NCBI GenBank assembly: GCA_002297815.1
Contig: DBKH01000020.1
Span: 1 to 50,768, forward strand
Reading direction: 5' to 3'
DNA length: 50,768 bases
DNA from: Bacteroidales bacterium UBA755
GTDB lineage: Bacteria > Bacteroidota > Bacteroidia > Bacteroidales > UBA932
The notes under the pieces: generated by a model
What the model was told of the DNA's origin: nothing
Database searches by the model: none
The model's input: the letters and a program-made list of their open reading frames with translations, nothing else
In this document: piece by piece, positions 17,010 to 25,813 of the stretch
Layout: the number at the start of each line of letters is the position of its first letter
Position numbering within the stretch: position 1 is the stretch's first letter
Position numbers and translations under genes: made by a program

Positions 17010-18803
17010 ATGAATATTAAAAGAATATTGCAGATTGCCGCAGCAGCTGTCGCAACGGCATCATGCATCAACCTTGATCTCGCGCCTTTGGACAAACCTG
17101 CCACAGGCAACTGGTACAAGGACAAAGAACAGGTGATAATGAGCCTGAACACCATCCAACTCGTGCAATTCTGGCTTTCAGACCGCACCGAGGCTGGGAT
17201 GACCGCTGATCTGGACGAGTTCACGGACGATGCTGTCAACAGGAACTCTCAGAACTCCATGAAACTCGGAACCACAACTGGCAACAGCTCGGTCAATGTC
17301 AAGAACATCTGGAGCTACACTTACAAAGGAATCAGCAGATGCAATGCGATTCTTGACAACATGCACAAGGCCAAGGACACCATGTCAGATGAGGATTATA
17401 GGATGCTGGAGGGATGTGCCAGATTCTACAGGGCATGTTTCTATTCAAGAATATGCATGCTCTTCGGAGACCCTGTGTTCTTTCTGAACGACATCACTCT
17501 GGATGTAGCCTATTCCACAGGCAGAACTCCTGTCCTTGAGGCACTTCCGAAAATCATCGAGGACTTCGACTATGCAGTGGCGAACTGCCCGGAGGCATAT
17601 TCAGGACAACAGATGGTGACAAAAGGTGCTGCCCTCGGAATGAAGGCAAGGACCGCCTTGTACTTCGGAACGATGCTGAAATTCCAAGAGCAGCCTGATG
17701 AGGCGTCTTCCAAGAAATACCTCGAAATGGCACGCGATGCCGCCAAGGCTTGCATTGACCTAGGAGTCTATGATCTGTACCCTGATTTCAGCGAACTGTT
17801 TCTCAGCAAGACGCACAACACATGCGAGGCTGTGTTCAGCATAGCAAGGTCTTACGAACAATCTGGCGGTGTCGAAAGCCAGTACCTCCACAAGCTCGGT
17901 GTCACGTCAGGACTTCCTCGAATGCACAACGGTTACTGCTCGAACAATCCGACTTGGGACCTGCTGTACGCCTTCCTCTGCGATGACGGACTACCTGTCA
18001 ACGAATCGAAGAGATTCAATCCGAAGAACCCATGGGAGAACAGGGATCCGCGTTTGAAGGCCACGATTCTGGAGCCGGGAACTAATTTCTGCGGCATTGT
18101 CTATGACTTCCGTTTCAACGCGCTTAAAGTCTGGAGTGACAAGGCTGGTGGCATGGTGCCAAACAACGACAACATGCTGGTGAACACCGACCCGAAGCTG
18201 CCTTCAAGGACTGGTCTCATCAAATGCAAAGGTGTGGATGAGGACTGGACAGACGACTTCATCACGGCTCCGGACAAGCAGATTCTCAGGTACGCAGACG
18301 TGCTGCTGATGTACGCAGAGGCGAAGATCGAGCTCGGTGAAACTTCAGATGGTGAAGCAGTTGCAGCTATCAACAAGGTCAGGGCCAGAGCCTACAAGAC
18401 CACCCCAGAGAACACCTCCGCCTACCCAGCCGTGACGGCCACAGATCAAGCCAAACTACGCACAATCCTTAGGACAGAACGCCGCATGGAGTTCGCAGGA
18501 GAAAGGTTGAGAATGTTCGACATGTGGCGGTGGAGAATTGCTGAAAAGGCACTCAACGGCTATGAGTGGGGTTTTGCCTACAACAAGAAAGCCGAACTGC
18601 AGAAACTCGGAGCCGACTTCATCAACTACACCCCGGATGTGGACGAGAACGGAATCCCTGAACTTGGTGGCCTGTCGGGATTCGCTGCTGCCCAGACAAT
18701 CCACGAAAGACACTTCTACAAAGAGCAAGGCTATCTCTGGCCGATTCCGACCAATGATGTGCTCGTGACAGGAGGCAACATCCAACAGAACCCTGGCTAT
18801 TGA
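17010..18803 (+). CDS. SusD/RagB-like outer-membrane lipoprotein
   Basis: Surface lid of the SusC transporter that captures glycan. It is 597 residues with lipobox TASC (Cys19), tetratricopeptide-like helices in the N-terminal half (for example GCARFYRACFYSRICMLFGD), the late motif LRYADVLLMYAEAKIELGE, RTERRMEFAGERLRMFDMWRW and the typical ending NPGY. The ATG at 17010 is preceded by a strong AGGAGG ribosome-binding sequence that begins in the susC stop codon, so the two are tightly coupled. Start choice is well supported. Confidence 0.94.
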   Translation: MNIKRILQIAAAAVATASCINLDLAPLDKPATGNWYKDKEQVIMSLNTIQLVQFWLSDRTEAGMTADLDEFTDDAVNRNSQNSMKLGTTTGNSSVNVKNIWSYTYKGISRCNAILDNMHKAKDTMSDEDYRMLEGCARFYRACFYSRICMLFGDPVFFLNDITLDVAYSTGRTPVLEALPKIIEDFDYAVANCPEAYSGQQMVTKGAALGMKARTALYFGTMLKFQEQPDEASSKKYLEMARDAAKACIDLGVYDLYPDFSELFLSKTHNTCEAVFSIARSYEQSGGVESQYLHKLGVTSGLPRMHNGYCSNNPTWDLLYAFLCDDGLPVNESKRFNPKNPWENRDPRLKATILEPGTNFCGIVYDFRFNALKVWSDKAGGMVPNNDNMLVNTDPKLPSRTGLIKCKGVDEDWTDDFITAPDKQILRYADVLLMYAEAKIELGETSDGEAVAAINKVRARAYKTTPENTSAYPAVTATDQAKLRTILRTERRMEFAGERLRMFDMWRWRIAEKALNGYEWGFAYNKKAELQKLGADFINYTPDVDENGIPELGGLSGFAAAQTIHERHFYKEQGYLWPIPTNDVLVTGGNIQQNPGY

Positions 18804-18817
18804 TGTAATCTTCGAAC

Positions 18818-19696
18818 ATGAAAACACACTTCTTCAAAATAATGCTCGCGGTGGCTATCCTTCTGGGAGGTTTCTCCCAGAGGGCATCCGCTGAGCTGAA
18901 ACTGATGTCCTTCAACATCCGCTACAACACTCCAAAGGACACTGGAGTCCTGAACTGGGAGGTACGCAAATACGCCATCCAAAGGATGATTGACTCAGTG
19001 AAGCCTGACGTTGTGGGAGTTAACGAGGCTAGAGCCAAGATGCGCGCGGACCTGAAGGAACTTCTTCCTGAATATGACATGATCGAGATCGAAGGCACTG
19101 GCTCCGGTAAGGGGGCGAATGCCGTGATCATCTACAACAGGAACACTGTCAAGCTTCTGAAAAACGGATGGTTCTTCCACAGCGCCACTCCGGGTGAGCC
19201 GTCAATGTGCTGGGATGTCACCACAAAACAATGGAGAGGAACGGTCTGGGGGCTGTTCAAGGAAAGAGCCACAGGAAAGAAATTCTACTGGTACTGCACA
19301 CATCTCTGCCTTGGAATCAAGAACTGCGACCTTGAGGGGAAACTGAACTCAAGCCTGCTGAATCTGGACATGATGCAGTCGCAGGCCGGTGAGAAGGCAA
19401 CAGTCTTTCTTGGCGGGGACATGAATGCGTCCTACGAAGCCGATGACATAAGGCGTTGGGGACTCCAGCCGTACTATTACTGGATGAAAGACGCCCGTCT
19501 CACAGCACCCCAGAGCAGCGATGCGACCACATTCAACGCGTTCGGCCAAATGGAAATCACCCGCAGGCATGTGCTTGACTACATCTTCTACAGGAATGCA
19601 GACATCACGAAGTTCGAGACTCTGAACAGTCCTGACTGGGGTGTGCCTTACATCTCTGACCACTACCCTATCATGGTGACAGTTAATTTAAAGTAG
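18818..19696 (+). CDS. EEP-fold hydrolase, exported (paralogue of 9700-10614)
   Basis: A 292-residue protein with a cleavable signal peptide (ending RASA, about residue 25) and no lipobox. EEP-fold landmarks are LMSFNIRYN, KPDVVGVNEARAKMRADLKELLPEY, YCTHLCLGIKN, VFLGGDMNAS and the C-terminal SDHYPIMV. It would act in the periplasm as a phosphodiesterase or phosphatase-like enzyme. Similarity to the lipoprotein EEP of this locus covers almost the whole length, so one gene likely arose by duplication, one copy membrane-anchored and the other soluble. It sits 14 bp after susD and 4 bp before the sulfatase. Confidence 0.82.
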   Translation: MKTHFFKIMLAVAILLGGFSQRASAELKLMSFNIRYNTPKDTGVLNWEVRKYAIQRMIDSVKPDVVGVNEARAKMRADLKELLPEYDMIEIEGTGSGKGANAVIIYNRNTVKLLKNGWFFHSATPGEPSMCWDVTTKQWRGTVWGLFKERATGKKFYWYCTHLCLGIKNCDLEGKLNSSLLNLDMMQSQAGEKATVFLGGDMNASYEADDIRRWGLQPYYYWMKDARLTAPQSSDATTFNAFGQMEITRRHVLDYIFYRNADITKFETLNSPDWGVPYISDHYPIMVTVNLK

Positions 19697-19700
19697 GAAT

Positions 19701-21542
19701 ATGACCAAGTCTGGAAAATCATCTCTTATCTTGATTCCGCTCGCCTGTCTGGCCGCACAAAACATGCATGGCCAGCAGACGAGACCCAACATCGTGCTTC
19801 TTCTGGCCGATGATTGGGGATTCCCACACGCGGCTCCTTACGGAGACAGAGTCGTGGATTCCAGAGTGTTCGACTCCGTGGCCGCGGAAGGGATGCTGTT
19901 CACGAAGGCGTACAGCGCTGCCCCGCATTCATCCCCATCAAGAGCCTGCATTCTGACCGGATGCTACGCCCACCGTCTTGGCGAGGCATGCAACCTCAAT
20001 TCGTACTTCCCTCGTGAGCTGACCGTTTACCCGGAAGTTCTTGAGAAAGCGGGGTATCTGACCGTGTACTGGCACAAGGGTTGGGGTCCGGGAGTCTTCT
20101 CGCAAACCGGGTGGGAGCACAATCCAGCCGGACATGAGGTACAGAATCTTGCGGAATGGATCGAGCAGGCTCCGGCTGACAAGCCGATCTGCGCATGGAT
20201 GGGCAGCCGACGCCCGCATAGGCCATATTCAGTGGGTTCCGGTGAGGAGCATGGATTCTGCCCGGACTCCTTGAAGCTGTGCCCTGATCTGCCTGACGCT
20301 CCGGATGTACGCACGGATGTAGCTGATTATTACTATAATATTCAATTATTTCAGGAAGAATGCGAAGAGGTTATTGAAGCACTAAGGAAATCCGGAAGGC
20401 TTGAGAACACCCTGCTCGTCATGACCAGCGACAACGGCTACTCGTTTCCAAGAGCAAAGTCCAATCTTTACGATCTCGGATGCCACATTCCGCTTGCAAT
20501 CAGGTGGCCGGGAGTGGTCGAGGCCGGTTCCGTCTGCGACGGATTCGTCAGTCTGATGGACCTTACTGCCACGTTCTATGAGGCGGCTGGTGTCAAAGGG
20601 CCGTCTGGCATGGATTCGCGCAGCATGATTCCTGTTCTGAAAGGGAAACGTGACGGAACACGCAAAGAGCTTTACCTTGACAGGGAACGCCACACCAACA
20701 CCAGACCTGGCGGCTACGGCTACCCGATGAGGGCCGTGGTGACAAAGGACTATCATTACATCGAGAATCTTCACCCAGAGAGGCTTCCATCCGGAGTGGA
20801 TCCTGTGTTCGGAGACACGGGAAACGGTCCCGCAAAGGCATACATGTCGTTCCACAGGGATGAATACCCGTCAGAAATCTTTGAACGTGCCTTCGGACTG
20901 AGGCCAGCAAGGGAGTTGTACGATGTCAGAAACGACCCTGACAGGATTATCAACGTGGCCGAATCACCTGACTACCAAGCTATCGGAAAGAAAATGACTC
21001 GCAAGCTGCATCGATGGATGCGACGGACAGGCGATCCGAGGATCGACCCGGAAGACATGTCTTTCGATGAATATCCTTACGTACGCAAAGCCATGAAAGC
21101 TCTTGTGCTTGACATGGATGGCACACTGGCTGACGCGAAAGGGAACGTTCACCTGTGGGTCAGCGAGAAGGTGAAAGAATTATATTCAAGAGGGATCAAA
21201 CTTTATCTCATTTCCTCTAAGAACGAGGAAGCAGTCAAGGAGGTTGTCAGAAAGAGCCTTGAGGGTGTGGAGTTCGCCAAGGTCTATGCCGATGTCGATG
21301 CAAGTGATGTAGGAGCATATTCATTGATCCTTTCGGAGATTGTGAAAGGGCTTGGAGTGACTGGAAGGGAAGTAACTCACCTCGGAGACGATGAAAGAGG
21401 GGTTCTGGCATGCAAGAAAGTCGGGGTGATCCCGGCAGGTGTGACATGGGGAGAACTCGATGCCCAGCAAATGCTTATCGCAGGCGCAAGCTACGTCCTT
21501 TCTGACGAGGAAGACCTCGCTCTTTGCATGGACTTCCTATAG
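19701..21542 (+). CDS. Sulfatase (S1-like) fused to a C-terminal HAD hydrolase domain
   Basis: 613 residues in two parts. Residues 1-25 are a signal peptide; 28 to about 450 form an alkaline-phosphatase-fold sulfatase with metal-binding ADD (36-38) and the formylglycine motif S77-S78-P79-S80-R81, the serine form matured by anaerobic radical-SAM enzymes; LLVMTSDNGY is the second metal site. The sulfatase ends near RRTGDPR. Residues 465-613 are a HAD-type phosphatase: DMDGT (471-475) motif I, LISSK motif II, GDDERG (562-567) motif IV. No stop separates the parts. A HAD domain is normally cytoplasmic, but here the signal peptide would export it. Last gene of the susCD operon. Confidence 0.85.
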   Translation: MTKSGKSSLILIPLACLAAQNMHGQQTRPNIVLLLADDWGFPHAAPYGDRVVDSRVFDSVAAEGMLFTKAYSAAPHSSPSRACILTGCYAHRLGEACNLNSYFPRELTVYPEVLEKAGYLTVYWHKGWGPGVFSQTGWEHNPAGHEVQNLAEWIEQAPADKPICAWMGSRRPHRPYSVGSGEEHGFCPDSLKLCPDLPDAPDVRTDVADYYYNIQLFQEECEEVIEALRKSGRLENTLLVMTSDNGYSFPRAKSNLYDLGCHIPLAIRWPGVVEAGSVCDGFVSLMDLTATFYEAAGVKGPSGMDSRSMIPVLKGKRDGTRKELYLDRERHTNTRPGGYGYPMRAVVTKDYHYIENLHPERLPSGVDPVFGDTGNGPAKAYMSFHRDEYPSEIFERAFGLRPARELYDVRNDPDRIINVAESPDYQAIGKKMTRKLHRWMRRTGDPRIDPEDMSFDEYPYVRKAMKALVLDMDGTLADAKGNVHLWVSEKVKELYSRGIKLYLISSKNEEAVKEVVRKSLEGVEFAKVYADVDASDVGAYSLILSEIVKGLGVTGREVTHLGDDERGVLACKKVGVIPAGVTWGELDAQQMLIAGASYVLSDEEDLALCMDFL

Positions 21543-21550
21543 CCTTCCCC

Positions 21551-21651
21551 GGCTAACTGGGCTTGAATATTAAAAAAGGGTGACAGTTTTCTGCCACCCT
21601 TTCATTTACACACTGACAGACTAAAAAGTCTGATGAGAGGCCCAGTTAGCC
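21551..21651. terminator. Branched bidirectional terminator between convergent operons
   Basis: GGCTAACTGGGC (21551-21562) pairs with GCCCAGTTAGCC (21640-21651). Inside lie a terminator stem AAAGGGTG...CACCCTTT (21575-21602, with CAG TTTT CTG at its tip) and a second hairpin CAGACT AAAA AGTCTG (21617-21632). The outer arm overlaps the stop codon of the ROK gene. The predicted RNA is a three-way junction. Confidence 0.6.
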
Positions 21652-22482
21652 CATGATGGTCCTAAGACCATTGAACGTGGCATTAGAAAAATCCGAAACG
21701 ACATCCACGGACTTTAGGGAAGGAACGCCAGCAAGCCCATCCCTCACCGCTAATTCCATAAGGGAGAATGAACGGGAAATCTGTCCTCCGAACAGAAGGC
21801 ACTCTATTCCATAGTCTTTTAATATGGTAGCGACCGTCTCGGCCACAACACTCCCCGCCATGTCAAATGCAGCCTGGGCGGCTCTGTCTCCAAGATAAGC
21901 CCTTTCAGCTATCTCTTTGACAGACACGGTTTCTCCTACTTTAGAAACATAGTAGTTCATTATTCCCCTTTTGGAAGCATAATCTTCCAAGACACCATCC
22001 TTATAGGGAAGGCTGAAAATCGAGACAAGGGGCGAGCCCGACTCTTTTTTCAATATCCGTCCGTCAATATACATGGAAAAGCCAAGGCCTGTCCCAAGTG
22101 TGACCAAAGCCACACGGTCGAATCCTTGCCCGTTTCCGCAAGAGATTTCTCCAGCCAACATGCAATTCACATCATGGGCGAAACGAAGTTCGACACATTC
22201 TGGGATCTCAGCAATGGTGCGAAAATCCATCCCTTTGACAGACGCGTACTTATGAGTCATAAGGAATATCCCGTGAGAGTAGTCGAAAGGACCGGGAATG
22301 GCCACTCCGATGCCATGTCTGATGCTGGGAGCCGAAGAAGCTTTACGGCAAAAATCACCAATCGCTGACGTAAATGAGTCAGCGATTGAAGTGATGTCAG
22401 CGTTGGAATCGACCGGAATCTCGCGGCCATCGGAGGTCTTTATGAACGTTCCTCCTACATCCAAAAGCAGAGTGTCTTCCAT
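21646..22482 (-). CDS. ROK-family sugar kinase-like protein
   Basis: A 278-residue protein with the ROK nucleotide-binding opening LLLDVGGTFIKTSDG, GIGVAIPGPFDYSHGIF, FAHDVNCMLAGE (catalytic Asp in HDVN) and VTLGTGLGFSMYIDGRIL. The usual ROK zinc motif with clustered cysteines is missing; the corresponding stretch reads SIFSLPYKDGVLEDYASKRGI. A cytoplasmic sugar kinase is most likely. I start at ATG 22482, two bases after the stop of the upstream gene. It is the last gene of the leftward catabolic operon. Confidence 0.8.
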   Translation of the reverse strand: MEDTLLLDVGGTFIKTSDGREIPVDSNADITSIADSFTSAIGDFCRKASSAPSIRHGIGVAIPGPFDYSHGIFLMTHKYASVKGMDFRTIAEIPECVELRFAHDVNCMLAGEISCGNGQGFDRVALVTLGTGLGFSMYIDGRILKKESGSPLVSIFSLPYKDGVLEDYASKRGIMNYYVSKVGETVSVKEIAERAYLGDRAAQAAFDMAGSVVAETVATILKDYGIECLLFGGQISRSFSLMELAVRDGLAGVPSLKSVDVVSDFSNATFNGLRTIMG

Positions 22483-22483
22483 G

Positions 22484-24358
22484 TTAGAGGACAACATCTT
22501 GGTAACCGTCCCGGAGCATTGTCTTGTGGACCATGACTGGCTCCTTGCCAAGGTTCTCGATCACATATTCACCCATGTCGGCAGGAACACAGACAATGTC
22601 AAGATAGTCCATGTCGAAGCTGCGCTCCGGATGGGCAACGCTGCGTACCCTGACGTGGTCTCCATCGACAAGGGCAAGCACATGGAAGCGCTCTCCATGA
22701 GTGTCTTGAGGGCACTGCGTCTCGAAATCCAGACGTCTGAGGCTGAAGTACAACTGATCGTTCTCTCCGAGAATCAGTTCCTGCCATCCTTCACCGGACG
22801 CTGCCACGCGAGGTTTCTGGACGATGTACTCCGGACTCTGAGGGTCGCGGATTACTGATGCTGTGCGCTGCTGAGCCACATTCTCCTCGCCAAGGCGAGT
22901 GTGGATAGGACGCTGTTTTCCATCGAAGTCAAGACGGAGATAGTCGTACATCTTGTAGGTGTAGGAACCGATTGTAAGTGAACCAATCTCAAGGATGACT
23001 TGATTACGGCCTGACGAATGAATGGTGCCGGCTGGCAGCATGACCTGAAGGCCTGGCTTGGATTCTTCGTAATTGACGTACTTCATGTAGTCGCACGGTT
23101 TATGCTCTGTGTCAGCCGCTTCGATGTCCTTGAAGAACTGAGGAATGTCGGCATCGTCACGGAAACCGATGAAAGTCTTGGCATCATGACCTGTGACGCA
23201 GACGTAGTAGCTTTCGTCTTGACGTCCGAACTCCCCGTAGTGTTCACGGTTGTAGGCAGAGCCGGAATGGCACTGGATGGACATGTTTCCGGTTGAGTGG
23301 TAACTGTCGTCGTAGTTGAAGCGGATTGGGAAGTAGCCGTGGAATTTCTCCACGCAGTCCCGGCTCATGAGGTTCACTCCCTCCTTGCAGACAAATGTGC
23401 AGAAGTTGATGTCAAGAGTCTCGTCTCCGGCCTTCACGAGCACGCTGACTTCCATCGGAATGAAGTCGAACACCCATGCTGCATTTCTCATGTTGTCCGG
23501 CAAATGGCGCAGTCTCTTCATGTAAGAGCCTCCCCAGACGCCCTCAAGGTAGCAAGGCTTGGCTCGGAACGGGTATTTCACCAACTGGGCGCAGATGTCG
23601 GAGAATGCTTCGAAAGGCATCATGACAATGCTCTTCGGATCATCGGCAAGGAAGAAGAAATCAATGGCAGAATTGTGCAGAAGTTCCCTTCTGTTGCAGA
23701 CAGCAACCTCGAAATCACAATAATAGCAACGGCGTATCACGCGGTTAATCTGATCCGGACGCTCCTTGCCTATGTTTGAATATTCACCGCCCCTGATGCG
23801 CAGGATTGAGGTCTTTGGAGTGATGTCGAAGAAGCACTTCACATCGTAAAGCTTTCTGAATCTCGGAATGAGACAGCCGTAGCCATAAACGGCCACAACC
23901 TTGCCTTTTCCACCCTTCAAAGCTGACACCTTCTCCTCGAACTCCACCGTCTTAGCCTCGTCAAGAAGGCCCTCGTAGCCACCTTTATAAATCTTGCCAT
24001 AGAGGAGTGTCGGATCAATCTTTGTGTCCCAGATGAGAAGAGGATCGATCATCTTGTCGATTTCCTCACCGCTCTTGAAACATTCCCTATTCTGATCAAT
24101 TGAGACGAACTCAACTCCAGCGATTCGGCATTCTCTCGCCACAAGGTTCAAAAACAGTGTCCAATCCACCGTGGTGTAGCCGTCAAAAGCCAAAATCTGG
24201 TTGGATTTTCTTGCATTCTCAATGACGGTGGCCGCAAACTTCTTTGCAACGGCAGGTGTACCTCCTGAGACTACCGCACTGATTGTCTTTTCGGACAGTT
24301 CCGGACGATTGACCGGCTTAGGGTCATCGAACGGAAACGGGTTGTACATAAAGCTCAT
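22484..24358 (-). CDS. Long mannose-6-phosphate-isomerase-like protein
   Basis: A 624-residue cytoplasmic protein. The C-terminal half (about 270-600) resembles class I mannose-6-phosphate isomerase: AKPCYLEGVWGGSYMKRL, metal-region segments, LPAGTIHSSGRNQVILEIG (cupin histidine motif) and SYTYKMYDYLRLDFDG. The N-terminal 250 residues are extra: ILAFDGYTTVDWTLFLNLV and YGCLIPRFRKLYDVKCFFDITPKT suggest a nucleoside-kinase-like alpha/beta domain. An AGGAGA sequence precedes ATG 24358. Together with the isomerase-like and kinase genes it suggests conversion of a hexose to a glycolytic phosphosugar. The substrate is not known. Confidence 0.7.
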   Translation of the reverse strand: MSFMYNPFPFDDPKPVNRPELSEKTISAVVSGGTPAVAKKFAATVIENARKSNQILAFDGYTTVDWTLFLNLVARECRIAGVEFVSIDQNRECFKSGEEIDKMIDPLLIWDTKIDPTLLYGKIYKGGYEGLLDEAKTVEFEEKVSALKGGKGKVVAVYGYGCLIPRFRKLYDVKCFFDITPKTSILRIRGGEYSNIGKERPDQINRVIRRCYYCDFEVAVCNRRELLHNSAIDFFFLADDPKSIVMMPFEAFSDICAQLVKYPFRAKPCYLEGVWGGSYMKRLRHLPDNMRNAAWVFDFIPMEVSVLVKAGDETLDINFCTFVCKEGVNLMSRDCVEKFHGYFPIRFNYDDSYHSTGNMSIQCHSGSAYNREHYGEFGRQDESYYVCVTGHDAKTFIGFRDDADIPQFFKDIEAADTEHKPCDYMKYVNYEESKPGLQVMLPAGTIHSSGRNQVILEIGSLTIGSYTYKMYDYLRLDFDGKQRPIHTRLGEENVAQQRTASVIRDPQSPEYIVQKPRVAASGEGWQELILGENDQLYFSLRRLDFETQCPQDTHGERFHVLALVDGDHVRVRSVAHPERSFDMDYLDIVCVPADMGEYVIENLGKEPVMVHKTMLRDGYQDVVL

Positions 24359-24373
24359 TTTCGTTTCTCCTAT

Positions 24374-25813
24374 TTATCTGATATCATAAAACTCAAATCC
24401 AATAATCTCAGCGAACGCTGCCAGTTCGGCCCGCCAGTCTCCATCGACAATGGCGTAATGCTGCGTCACCCCAATCTTAAGAAGCCTCTCAAACAGTTCC
24501 TTAACAGGAACAATAGGGCGGAATATGCTGTGGGAATATGTCGCAAGAATATGTTCCCCCGGAAGCGACTCTGCCATAAAGCAGACCATCTTGTACTTTC
24601 CATTCTCCTCATAGATGCCAGTGACTGTCTTCATCCCGGTGCCGAAACGGTACCAGGCAAACGGGGCCCCAGCATATTTCCAGCTAGTTTTCGCGAAACG
24701 AACATCTCTGGCAATCAGCACATTGTCCTGCCAACGTGGGTCATTGTGATCGTTCGGTCCCGCATGCCCACCAGCGAAGGTTCCGAAATCATTCTCAATG
24801 TGGAACGGCTCGATGAAGTTCACATGGCCTCCAGAAATCAGTTTCAGGACGAACGTCGCCAGACCTGCTCCCATGTCGGCCTCCGGCACAAGGACACTCA
24901 TGCTCTCGTTGAACCAGTCGTGATAAAATCCGGCCCGGCAGCCGCTGACTTTGAAGGTAGCCCTGTCTATGTCATTATAGACCATGACATCAATGTCATT
25001 GTCCCGTGCCATGTTCTTCAACGCCAACGAAGCCTTCACACAGCCGATGAACTTGTCATATTCCACATCCTCCATCATCTTGTAGCGGGACGTAAGCGAG
25101 CTGGCATATTCATTGACCTCCTCGTCCGTCAGGGCATCGATATATTCCTTGTAGTCAGAATACGGCAGGTAATGGATCTCCGGTCCTATCTTGGTGAAAA
25201 GGTCGTAGTTGTCGATGTAGGTTGACCACATCGCCTCGTTCATGTTGGCCATGAGTCCCACATTGGCTCCCCGGAGCACAGTCCTGGCAAGTGCGGCACG
25301 CGAGAACGATCTGATCTGTTCGTTGACTTCCGCCCTTGTGCCCATGACGAAGCGCACCCCCTTCCTAGGGACCCTGCGCACCGAACCGGAGGCCTCAAGG
25401 GAGCCAACCAAGGTACCGGAGCAAAGATATTCAATGAAATCATCCTCGTCAAGAGTGGTCTCGAAGGCCATCCTATCCTTGGCGACATTGACAAAGATCA
25501 TCGGAATGTTCGGGCAGTCCCTGAGAAAGCGGACCCATGCGAAATCCTCGCTCCACGAGAGGAACTCGGTTATGATGAAATCGACTTTGCTGTTGTAGAA
25601 CAAATCCATAGCCTTTTCCGCGTCTTCCCTTTCATAGACGATTCCGGGATATTCAACATCCAGAAAATCAAGGGATTCGACTATTTGCCGCGAAACAGCT
25701 TCCTTCTTTTCGCCATAAGAGCCTCTTTTAGGCCCGGAAAGGTTCTTGAACCTCGGAGAAGCCACCAACAGCAATCCCGCCTTAGGCTTTCTTGATTTTG
25801 ACTCCCTATTCAT
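24374..25813 (-). CDS. L-arabinose/L-fucose isomerase-superfamily protein
   Basis: A 479-residue cytoplasmic protein whose fold-level features match the AraA/FucI superfamily: an N-terminal Rossmann-like region (residues 10-180), a middle domain with VMVYNDIDRATFKVSGCRAGF and SVLVPEADMGAG, and a C-terminal region with HIENDFGTFAGGHAGPNDHND, where acidic and histidine residues would bind the divalent metal. Probably an aldose-ketose isomerase for the sugar released by this locus. It overlaps the MFS gene by 8 bp, so it is in the same operon. Specific sugar unknown. Confidence 0.65.
   Translation of the reverse strand: MNRESKSRKPKAGLLLVASPRFKNLSGPKRGSYGEKKEAVSRQIVESLDFLDVEYPGIVYEREDAEKAMDLFYNSKVDFIITEFLSWSEDFAWVRFLRDCPNIPMIFVNVAKDRMAFETTLDEDDFIEYLCSGTLVGSLEASGSVRRVPRKGVRFVMGTRAEVNEQIRSFSRAALARTVLRGANVGLMANMNEAMWSTYIDNYDLFTKIGPEIHYLPYSDYKEYIDALTDEEVNEYASSLTSRYKMMEDVEYDKFIGCVKASLALKNMARDNDIDVMVYNDIDRATFKVSGCRAGFYHDWFNESMSVLVPEADMGAGLATFVLKLISGGHVNFIEPFHIENDFGTFAGGHAGPNDHNDPRWQDNVLIARDVRFAKTSWKYAGAPFAWYRFGTGMKTVTGIYEENGKYKMVCFMAESLPGEHILATYSHSIFRPIVPVKELFERLLKIGVTQHYAIVDGDWRAELAAFAEIIGFEFYDIR

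Noticed and set aside
22298..22858. Open frame of 186 codons on the plus strand across the ROK and M6P-isomerase-like genes
   Set aside because: Antisense shadow of two well-supported coding sequences.
24458..25225. Open frame of 255 codons on the plus strand
   Set aside because: It runs antisense inside the isomerase-like gene, which has clear family motifs; the plus-strand product has no recognisable pattern.
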